DNA of 29,245 bases from Amphimedon queenslandica. Taxonomy: Eukaryota; Porifera; Demospongiae; Haplosclerida; Niphatidae. Both the position numbers and the translations under genes were made by a program. Of this stretch, positions 16,150-25,226 are shown one piece after another; position 1 is the first letter of the stretch; each line of letters opens with the position of its first letter. The stretch lies in the NCBI RefSeq assembly GCF_000090795.2, contig NW_003546557.1, forward strand, positions 45,403 to 74,647. The letters run 5' to 3'. Under the pieces are notes generated by a model. That model had not been told where the DNA came from and searched no databases. It saw nothing but the letters and a program-made list of their open reading frames with translations.

Positions 16150-17597
16150 TTAATCTTTATTGACTTGTTCTTTCTCCTCCTCCTTGCTACCAATCGTTGC
16201 ATATGAGCAATCAAGATTATCAACACTACTGCTGTTACCAACTCCATTCACTGTCTCTTCAACCTTATCAACCCCTTTCCCAGCATAAGGAGGGGGTACT
16301 GAAGGAGGAGGGTTGGATCCTTTCCCCTTAACCTCACACAGATCATCTGGTACAGCATATTCATCATTATCAGCAGTTGAATGATCTTCTTTATCTATAA
16401 CAACGTATGAGTATACACCTATTGGATGAGGGGACTCTTGCTGTTCCTGCTGTTCCTGGGGGCATGTATTATACTCTTCATTTTGTATTTCAGTTTCAAT
16501 GTTGATGACACTACACAAATAAATGTTATCAAAATTGTACAGTACATGTATTGATTTATGAATGAATGTGTCAATACCTTGATGATCTAATGGGATTACT
16601 CTGCACAGTAACATTAGCTCTTGATCTTCCTAATGCACTATAGAGAAGAGAAAAGGAATGAACATTGAAGTATCATGTATAGTTATTTTGCTTACTATTT
16701 TGTTTGTTTTTTTGAGTAGATTATGTACACACAGCCAGTTACTAATACAATGAATGTCACCAGGTTAGTTGTCAGCAATAAACCAATCCCACTATAATAT
16801 GGTAGAGTTGAGTTCTGATTTGATGAAGGGCATGCTGTTACATGCAATAAATCTAAAGAACATGGAGTATCTATTGAAGGAATGTTTGTTGTTGTTTTTG
16901 CTGTTGTTGCTATTATTGTTGGTAATGTTGTTGATGCTTTTATTGTTCTACGAGATGACGTTATTATAACATTGTTTCCAGGAGCACTAGTACTGGGGAC
17001 TGTGGTAAGCTTATATACTGAGTATGTGAATTGTAAAGTCTCAATGACATCACTCCCTTTTATAATACATTTATAAACACCTTCATCACTGCTTGAATTG
17101 CATTGAGTAGCTCCAGTACTTAAGCTACATAAGCACAACTGATGATTAACTGGGGAAGATAAGTATGGAGGGTTTGCTAGGGTAGGAGATGGCTCAATCC
17201 ATTTGACAGAAACACTGTTATCAAATGTAAAACCATCTCCATCTCCATTATTCATTGATTCCTCTTTTGATGAATTTGCAGGGACACTTCTCATACACCA
17301 TAATACAGTACTACCATATTTTGGTGTTTGTTCACAATCAGCTGAACACTGTGATTCACAGTGATCACAATGATAAACAGTGGACATATTTGATATATAC
17401 TCATCATTTTTATTAAAAAAGAAACCTGTACATAACAGAACACACACACAATTGCATTATCACTAATAGCTATTTTTACCTGCTGAAGCTGGTGCTGAAG
17501 CTGGTGCTGAAGTTGGTGGTACACTGAAATCAGTGCAAGTAGCATAACAAGAAATAGTTGGAGCTGAAAAGATGAGAAATAAAACTAAGAGTTTCAT
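16150..17597 (-). CDS. Receptor D1 (intact, 422 aa)
   Basis: Type I membrane protein in four exons: 17480-17597, 16696-17425, 16578-16637, 16150-16510; phases 1, 2 and 2 join cleanly. The signal peptide MKLLVLFLIFSAPTISC is followed by a Pro-Ala-Ser repeat. The ectodomain has a Cys cluster (HCDHCESQCSADC), WC at 82-83, VKW at 113-115 and DEGVYKC at 153-159, the last like the F-strand signature of immunoglobulin folds. A Thr-rich stalk leads to a transmembrane helix at about 252-276 and KKQTK. The tail (283-422) carries YSYVV (336-340), YAVP (354-357, the YxxP type bound by Crk-class SH2 domains), PPPY (375-378, a WW-domain ligand) and YATI (406-409), then an acidic end. Ligand and partners are unknown; the motif roles come from general knowledge. 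Confidence 0.8.
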
Positions 17598-17970
17598 CCT
17601 GTACTAGTTGCAACATATGCAGGTAGAGCAGAAACTGCTTGAAACTGAGAATGAAAGTATAATGAAGTATATATGTACTGTGACTACTGTCATAGAGAAA
17701 CTGATCATTGATGAATGATGCATAGTAGAGAATGGGCCTTGAATAGTTCAATTATTGTAAGCAATCTTTTTAATATTTTAATAACAACTCTCAATATATA
17801 CAATAATAATAATAATAACAAGAAGTTACAAATGATTAAAACAGGAAAAGAGTACAAAATTATTTTTATTAATCTTTATTAACTTGCTTGTTCTTTCTCC
17901 TCCTCCTTGCTACCAATCGTTGCATATGAACAATCAAAATTATCAACACTACTGCTGTTACCAACTCCAC
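17598..17970. other. Spacer between D1 and D2 with D1 promoter and remains of D2's lost 3' coding end
   Basis: Positions 17882-17970 still encode, out of frame with D2, the KVEE, GNSSSVDN and CSYATIGS end found intact in D1. The remaining part is a block that recurs upstream of all five D genes, with TATA-like sequence and GAAA repeats near the start codon. Confidence 0.75.
17631..17676 (-). promoter_or_regulatory. D1 core promoter: TATA-like box plus GAAA-repeat element
   Basis: On the gene strand CATATATAC (17668-17676) lies about 71 bp before the ATG. Between it and the ATG, the + strand reads GAAACT-GCTT-GAAACT-GAGAAT-GAAA (17631-17656), close to the GAAANNGAAA pattern bound by interferon regulatory factors. 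The block is conserved before D2-D5. Function is inferred. Confidence 0.45.
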
Positions 17971-19293
17971 TCACTGTCTCTTCCACCTTAGCAATCCCTT
18001 TCCAGCATAAGGAGGGGGTACTGGTGGAGGTGGGTTGGATCCTTTCTTCTTCATCTCAAACAGATCATCTGGTACAGCATATTCATCATTATCATCAGCA
18101 GTTGAATGAGTGCAATCTTCATCTACAACAACGTATGAGTATATGTCTATTGAAGGATGGGAGGACTCTTGTTGTTGTTGTTGTTGTTGTGTTTGTTGTT
18201 GTTGTTGTTTGTGCAAGCATGAATCATAATCTTTATTTAGTATTTCAGTTTCAATGTTGATGACACTGCAATCAAGGAGATGTAATCATAATTACTATAT
18301 CTGATGTACCTGTACATGTACATGTATGTATGGATATATGAATGCAAGTATACAATACCTCAATGATCCTATGGGGTTACTCTGTACAGTAACATTAGCT
18401 CTTGATCTTCCTAATGCACTATAGAGAAGAGAAAAGGAATGAGCATTGATTGAAGTATTTTGAAGTATTGAAAATTGAATATAAATGTATTGCAAATAAT
18501 TGATAATTTTGCTTACTATTTTGTTTGTTTTTTTAAGTGGATAATGTACACACAGCTAGTTACCAATACAATGAATGTCAGCAGGTTAGTAGTAGCTAAT
18601 AGACCAATGCCACCATAATATGGTAGAGTTGAGTTCTGGTCATTTTTAACTGATGATGATGACGTTATTATAACATTGTTTCCAGGAGCACTAGTACTGG
18701 GGACTGTGGTAAGCTTGTACACTGAGTATGTGAATTGTAAAGTCTCAGTCACATCACTCCCTTTTATAATACATTTATAAACACCTTCATCACTGCTTGA
18801 ATTGCACTGAGTAGCCCCAGTACTTGAGCTACATAAACACAACTGATGATTAACTGGGGAAGATAAGTATGAAGGGCTTGCTAGGGTAGGAGATGGCTCA
18901 ATCCATTCAACAGAAACACTGTTATCAAATATAAAACCATCTCCATCTCCATTATTCATTGATTCCTCTTTTGATGAATTTGCAGGGACACTTCTCATAC
19001 ACCATAATACAGTACTACCATATTTTGGTATTTGTTCACAATCAGCTGAACACTGTGATTCACAGTAATCACAATAATGGACAGTGGACATATTTGATGT
19101 ATACTCATCATTTTTATTTAAAAAGAAACCTGTACATAACAGAACACACACTTACACAATTGCATTATCACTAATGGCTATTTTTACCTGCTGAAGCTGG
19201 TGCTAAAGCCGGTGGTACATTGAAATTATTGCAAGCAGCATAACAAGAGATAGTAGGAACTGAAAAGATGAGAAATAAAACTAAGAGTTTCAT
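17971..19293 (-). CDS. Receptor D2 (frameshifted tail, 357 aa)
   Basis: Exons: 19188-19293, 18517-19129, 18359-18418, 17971-18265. Signal peptide, ectodomain and transmembrane segment match D1 closely, including WC, VEW and DEGVYKC. The Thr-rich stalk is almost absent: VIITSSSS runs nearly straight into NDQNSTLPYY. The tail keeps a polyglutamine run, YSYVV, YAVP and PPPY. After YAGKG it shifts frame to LLRWKRQ and stops. Against D1 one C is missing in the run near 18001-18003 (CCCTTTCCAGC against CCCTTTCCCAGC). The old reading frame beyond is still intact, so the loss is recent or is a sequencing error. The result is a receptor without the final YATI motif. Confidence 0.75.
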
Positions 19294-19326
19294 CCTATAC
19301 TAGTTACAACATATGCAGGTAGAGCA

Positions 19327-19371
19327 GAAACTGCTTAAAACTGAGAATGAAAGTATAATGAAGTATATATG
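19327..19371 (-). promoter_or_regulatory. D2 core promoter block
   Basis: CATATATAC on the gene strand (19363-19371) lies about 70 bp before the ATG. The + strand GAAA-rich element at 19327-19353 has one unit changed to AAAACT. Confidence 0.4.
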
Positions 19372-19563
19372 TACTGTCATAGAGAAACTGATCATTGATG
19401 AATGATGCATAGTAGAGAATGGACCTTGAATAGTTATTGTAAGCAATCTTTTTAATATTTTAATAACAACTCTCAATATGTACAATAATAATAATAATAA
19501 TAACAAGAAGTTACAAATGATTAAAACAGGAAAAGAGTACAAAATTATTTTTATTAATCTTTA

Positions 19564-19848
19564 TTAACTTGCTTGTTCTTTCTCCTCCTCCTTGCTACCA
19601 ATGGTTGCATACAAACAATCAAAATTATCAACACTACTGCTGTTACCAACTCCATTCACTGACTCTTCCACCATAGCAATCCCTTTCCAAGCATAAGGAG
19701 GGGGTACTGAAGGTGGTGGGTTAGATCCTTTCCTCTTAACCTCAAACAGATCATCTGGTACAGCATATTCATCATTATCAGCAGTTGAATGATCTTCTTC
19801 ATCATCTACAGTATACGAGTAAATATCTATTGAAGGATGGGAGGACTC

Positions 19849-19882
<34 letters not shown>

Positions 19883-21120
19883 GTTTGTTGTTGTTGTTGT
19901 TTGTGCAAGCATGAATCATAATCTTTATTTAGTATTTCAGTTTCAATGTTGATGACACTGCAATTAAGGAGATGTTATTATAATTACTATATCTGATGTA
20001 TATGTACATGTACATGCATGCATGTATGGATGTATGAATACAAACATGCAATACCTCAATGATCCTATGGGATTACTCTGTACAGTAACATTAGCTCTTG
20101 ATCTTCCTAATGCACTATAGAGAAGAGAAAAGGAATGAGCATTGATTGAAGTATTTTGAAGTATTGAAAATTGAATATAAATGTATTGCAAATAATTGAT
20201 AATTTTGCTTACTACTTTGTTTGTTTTTTTGAGTGTATTATGTACACACAGCTAGTTACCAATACAATGAATGTCAACAGGTTAGTAGTAGCTAATAGAC
20301 CAATCCCACCATAGTGTAGTAGAGTTGAGTTCTGATCCTTAACTGATGAGGGACATGTTGTTGAACTCAATGAAGATGATGAAACTGAAGTAACTGATGA
20401 AAAATTGTTTACCGTTGTTGTTGTTGTTGTTGTTTCTGTTGATAATAAAGTTGTTGTTGATACTTTCATTGTTTGATAAGATGATGATGATGTTATTATA
20501 TTGTTTCCAGGAGCAGAGGTTGTACTAGTACTGGTTGGGACTGTGATAAGCTTATACACTGAGTATGTGAACTGTAAAGTCTCAGTCACATCACTCCCTT
20601 TTATAATACATCTATAAACACCTTCCTCACTGCTTGAATTGCATTGAGTAACCCCAGTATTTAAGCTACATAAACACAACTGATGATTAACTTGGGAAGA
20701 TAAGTATGGAAGGCTTGCTAGGGTAGGAGATGGCTCAATCCATTCAAAAGAAACACTGTTATCAAATATAATACCATCTTGATCCCTCATTGATTCCTCT
20801 TTTGATGAATTTGTAGCGACACTTTTCACGCACCATAATACAGTACTACCATATTTTGGTGTTTGTTCACAATCAGCTGAACACTGTGATTCACAGTGAT
20901 CACAATGATAAACAGTGAACATATTTGATATATACTCATCATTTTTATTTTAAAAAAAACCTGTACATAACAGAACACACACACAATTGCATTATCACTA
21001 ATAGCTATATTTACCTGCTGAAGCTGGTGCTGAAGCTGGTGGTACATTAAAATCATTGCAAGCAGCATAACAAGAAATAGTAAGAACTGAAAAAATGAGA
21101 AATAAAACTAAGAGTTTCAT
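19564..21120 (-). pseudogene. Receptor D3 (early nonsense codon)
   Basis: Exons: 21015-21120, 20213-20960, 20055-20114, 19564-19957; total length 436 codons, so splicing and frame are preserved. At the start of exon 2, where D2 reads G-F-F-L-N-K-N-D, D3 reads G-F-F-stop-N-K-N-D. TAA lies at 20950-20952, giving a product of about 38 residues that is little more than the signal peptide. Everything downstream is open and normal: DEGVYRC, a long Thr/Ser stalk, transmembrane helix, polyglutamine (QQQQQTQQQ type), YAVP, PPPY and a final YATI. An internal start at 20922 would lack a signal peptide. It is either a very young pseudogene or a null allele. Confidence 0.75.
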
Positions 21121-21152
21121 CCTGTACTAGTTACGACATATGCAGGTAGAGC

Positions 21153-21198
21153 AGAAACTGCTTGAAACTGAGAGTGAAAGTATAATGAAGTATATATG
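21153..21198 (-). promoter_or_regulatory. D3 core promoter block
   Basis: CATATATAC on the gene strand (21190-21198) lies about 70 bp before the ATG. The GAAACT-repeat element is at 21153-21180. It remains intact although the reading frame is broken. Confidence 0.4.
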
Positions 21199-21389
21199 TA
21201 CTGTGACTACTGTCATAGAGAAACTGATCATTGATGAATGATGCATAGTAGAGAATGGGCCTTGAATAGATCAATTATTGTAAGCAATCTTTTTAACATT
21301 TTAATAACAACACTCAATAGAGACAATAATAATAATAACAAGAAGTTGCAAATGATAAAAACAGAAAAAGAGTACAAAATTAATCTTCA

Positions 21390-22967
21390 TTAACTTGCTT
21401 GTTCTTTCTCCTCCTCCTTGCTACCAATGGTTGCATACAAACAATCAAGATTATCAGCACTACTGCTGTTACCAACTCCAGTCACTGTCTCTTCAACCTT
21501 AGCAACCCCTTTCCCAGCATAAGGAGGGGGTACTGAAGGTGGTGGGTTAGATCCTTTCCCCTTTATCTCAAACAGATCATCTGGTGTAGCATATTCATCA
21601 TTATCATTAGCAGTTGAATGATCTTCTTCATCATCCACAGCATACGAGTATATGTCTATTGAAGGATGGGAAGACTCTTGTTGTTGTTGTTGTTGTTGAT
21701 CTTGTTGTTGTTGTTTGTGCAAGCATGAATCATAATCTTCATTTAGTATTTCAGTTTCAATGTTGATGACACTGCAATCAAGGAGATGTTATCATAATTA
21801 CTATATCTGATGTATATGTACATGCATAGACATGTGATGTGAATGTATCAATACCTCAATGATCCTATAGGATTACTTTGTACAGTAACATTAGCTCTTG
21901 ATCTTCCTAATGCACTATAGAGAAGAGAAAAGGAATGAGCATTGATTGAAGTATTTTGAAGTATTGAAAATTGAATATAGATGTATTGCAAATAATTGGT
22001 AATGTTGCTTACTATTTTGTTTGTTTTTTTAAGTGGATAATGTACACACAGCTAGTTACCAATACAATCAGTGTCAACAGGTTAGTGGTAGCCAATAGAC
22101 CAATCCCACCATAATGTGGTATAGTTGAGTTCTGATCCTTAACTGATGAGGGACATGTTGTTGAATTTAATGAAGATGATGAAACTGAAGTAACTGATGA
22201 AAAATTGTTTACCGTTGTTGTTGTTGTTGTTTCTGTTGTTGTTTCTGTTGTTGATGATATTGTTGTTCTTGTTGCTATTATTTTTGATGCTGTTGTGGTT
22301 TCTTTTGATAACAAAGCTGTTGTTGGTGCTTTCAATGTTTGATAAGAAGATGATGGCGTTATTATAACATAACTATTTCCAGAACAAGTACTTGAACTGG
22401 TGAGCTGGTACACTGAGTATGTGAATTGTAAAGTCTCAGTCACATCACTCCCTTTAATAATACATCTATAAACACCTTCATCACTGCTTGAATTGCATTG
22501 AGTAGCCCCAGTACTTGAGCTACATAAACACAACTGATGATTAACTTGGGAAGATAAGTATGGAGGGCTTGCTAGGGTAGGAGTTGGCTCAATCCATTCA
22601 ACAGAAACATTGTCATCAAATTTATAACCATGTACATTCATTGAATCTTCCATTGATGAATTTTTTGGAATACTTCTGATGCACCAAAATCCAGTACTAC
22701 CACATCTTGATGGTGTTACTTCACAATCAATGGAGCAATGTGGTTCACAGTGATTGCAACGATATATAGTGGACATATTTGATATATACTCATCATTTTT
22801 ATGCAAGAAGAAACCTGTACATTATGAAATACATTACATATTTGCTAATTATTTTTTTTACCTGCTAAAGTTGGAGGTGAAGCTGGTGATATATTGTCTC
22901 CATTGCAAGCAGCATAACAAGAGATAGTAAGAACTGAAAAGATGAGAAATAAAACTGTGAGTTTCAT
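21390..22967 (-). CDS. Receptor D4 (intact, 449 aa)
   Basis: Exons: 22862-22967, 22013-22814, 21855-21914, 21390-21771; stop TAA. It has the signal peptide MKLTVLFLIFSVLTISC. The ectodomain has the family Cys pattern but differs from D1-D3 between the Cys cluster and VEW (CEVTPSRCGS, FWCIRSIPKNSS), where it resembles D5. DEGVYRC is present. It has the longest Thr-rich stalk of the group, with ETTT-type repeats, then NNFSSVTSVSSSS shared with D3. The transmembrane helix GIGLLATTNLLT leads to a tail with polyglutamine interrupted by Asp, IYSYAV, YATP (YxxP type), PPPY and CLYATI. With D1 and D5 it is one of three D genes with an uninterrupted frame. Confidence 0.8.
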
Positions 22968-23005
22968 CCTGGATTATCCTAGTTACTATGTACACTGGTA
23001 GAGCA

Positions 23006-23050
23006 GAAGCTGCTTGAAATTGAGAATGAAAGTATAATGAAGTATATATG
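23006..23050 (-). promoter_or_regulatory. D4 core promoter block
   Basis: CATATATAC on the gene strand (23042-23050) lies about 75 bp before the ATG. The GAAA-type element at 23006-23032 has the first unit changed to GAAGCT, as in D5. Confidence 0.4.
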
Positions 23051-23247
23051 TGCTGTCATATAGAAACTGATCATTGATGAATGATGCATAATAGAGAATG
23101 GACCTTGAATAGTTCAATTATTGTAAGCAATCTTTTTAATATTGTAACAACAACTCTCAATATATACAATAATAATAATAATAATAACAAGAAGTTACAA
23201 ATGATTAAAACAGGAACAGGGTACAAAATTATTTTTATTAATCTTTA

Positions 23248-23535
23248 TTAACTTGCTTGTTCTTTCTCCTCCTCCTTGCTACCAATTGTTGCATACAAGC
23301 AATCAAAATTATCAACACTACTGCTGTTACCAACTCCATTCACTGTCTCTTCCACCATAGCAATCTCTTTACCAGCATAAGGAGGGGGTACTGAAGGTGG
23401 TGGGTTGGATCCTTTCCTCTTAATCTCAAACAGATCATCTGGTGTAGCATATTCATCATTATCATCAGCAGTTGAGTGAGTGCAATCTTCATCATCCACA
23501 GACAAGTATATATCTATTGAAGGATGGGAGGACTC

Positions 23536-23569
<34 letters not shown>

Positions 23570-23870
23570 CGTTTGTGAGAGCATGAATCATAATCTTCAT
23601 TTCGTATTTCAGTTTCAATATTTATGACACTACAATCAAGGAGATGTTATCATAACTGACTGTATACACATTACTATATCTACATGTACATGTGTGGACA
23701 TGTGAGTGTAATACCTCAGTGATCCTATGGGATTACTCTGTAGTACAGTAATGTTAGCTCTCGATCTTCCTAATGCACTATAGAGAATGAAAAGTAATTA
23801 AGAGGGAGAAGAAAAAAAAATGAGTATTGATTGAAGTATTTTGAAGTTAAAATTGAGTACATATATTGTA

Positions 23871-23906
<36 letters not shown>

Positions 23907-24785
23907 CGTAATGTTGCTTACTATTTTGTTTGTTTTTTTGAGTGTATTATGTACACACAGCCAGTAACTAATACAATGAATGTCACCAGGTTAGTAGTAG
24001 CCAATAGACCAATTCCACCATAATATGGTAGAGTTGAGTTCTGATTTGATGAAGGACATGCTGTTGCATGCAATGAACATAAGGAACATAAAGTATCTAT
24101 TGAAGGAATGTTTGTTATTGTTTTTGTTGTTGTTGTTTCTGTTGATAAAAAAGTTGTTGTTGATGCTCCCATTGTTCGATAAAATGATGATGTTATTATA
24201 ACATTGCTTGGAGTAGAAGGTTTACCAGTACTGGTGACTGTGGTGAGCTTGTACACTGAGTATGTGAACTGTAAAGTCTCTGTCACACTGCTCCCTTTTA
24301 CAATACATTTATAGACACCTTCATCATCTCTGCTTGAATTGCATGGACTAGCTCCAGTAGTTAAGCTACATAAGCACAGCTGATGATTAACTTGAGAAGA
24401 TAAATATTGAGGGCTTGTTTGAGAAGGAGTTGGCTCAATCCATTCAACAGAAACATTGTAATCAAATGTATAGTCATAAGTATTCATTGTTTCCATTGAT
24501 GAGTTTATTGGGATTCTTCTGATGCACCATAATGCAGTGTTAATGGAGCACTGTGATTCACAGTGATTGCAACGATAGATGGTGGACATATTTGAAATAT
24601 ATTCATCATTTTTATACAAAAAGAAACCTGTACAGTATATAATAGAACACACACAATTTCATTATAATTAACTATATAGTCTTACCTGGTGAAGCCTGTG
24701 GTGAAGGAGTATTTAAACTATTGCATGCAGCATAACAAGAGATGGTAAAAAATGACAACATGAGAAATAAAGTTAAGAGTTTCAT
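23248..24785 (-). CDS. Receptor D5 (intact, 416 aa)
   Basis: Exons: 24686-24785, 23922-24627, 23715-23777, 23248-23629; all phases close and the frame ends at TAA. The signal peptide is MKLLTLFLMLSFFTISC. The Cys cluster is shorter than in D1-D4: about ten residues are missing before LWCIRRIP. DDEGVYKC, a Thr-rich stalk sharing TNIPSIDT and CPSSNQNST with D1, and the common transmembrane segment follow. The third exon is one codon longer (VLQSN against VQSN). In the tail the IYSY motif of the other copies has become IYLS, losing one tyrosine. YATP, PPPY and CLYATI remain. The polyglutamine run is unbroken (nine Gln). Confidence 0.8.
23877..23904. repeat. (AAT)n microsatellite in D5 intron 2
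   Basis: A short AAT array lies just after the exon 2 donor of D5 (gene sense). Similar short AAT arrays sit in the spacers near 17803, 19483, 21325 and 23168. Confidence 0.85.
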
Positions 24786-25226
24786 CCTGGATTATGCTAG
24801 TTACTACGCATGCAGGTAGAGCAGAAGCTGCTTGAAATTGAGAATGAAAGTATAATGAAGTATATGTGCTGTCATAGACTGAGAAACTAATCATTGATGA
24901 ATGATGCATAGTAGAGAATGGACCTTGAATAGTTCAATTATTGTAAGCAATCTTTTTAATATTGTAACAACAACTGTCAATATGGACAATGGACAATAAA
25001 TTATGTACAAATATGTGTAATAATAATGATGATAATCAAGCGGCAATGTTGTGTAGCATTTGGGGAAAATTATGACAGCACTAAATAATAATACAAAAGA
25101 CTATGAAAATAAAACTTATGATAATGAAAAGGAAGAGACTGATTAGACATCAGATATACATACACACAAATTGAAACTGAAAGTTAATTGAATGTATACA
25201 CACACACAAGCAAACTATGTAATATA
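24786..25226. other. Spacer between D5 and E1, with D5 promoter
   Basis: The left part (to about 24990) is the D-type promoter block: a TATA-like sequence about 75 bp before the D5 ATG and a GAAA-type element at 24823-24850. The rest is AT-rich 3' flank of E1 with no coding signal. The D-type repeat unit ends here. Confidence 0.5.

Larger units (their letters stand above)
16150..24990 (-). repeat. Five-unit tandem gene array (D1-D5), about 1.5-1.9 kb per unit
   Basis: Each unit holds one four-exon receptor plus a conserved upstream block with TATA-like sequence, GAAA element and a stretch containing GATCATTGATGAATGATGCAT. Introns and spacers are nearly as similar as exons, which points to recent duplication or ongoing homogenisation. 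Confidence 0.9.

Noticed and set aside
16150..16510. Canonical ITIM in the D tails
   Set aside because: YATI has Cys at position -2, where the consensus needs S, I, V or L, so I call it only a YxxI motif.
16769..17076. Leu/Val-rich + strand frames opposite the D1 stalk
   Set aside because: They are antisense shadows of the Thr-rich stalk codons of D1.
16150..24785. CRISPR-like or prokaryotic repeat array
   Set aside because: The repeats are 1.5-1.9 kb eukaryotic genes with introns, not short repeats with spacers.
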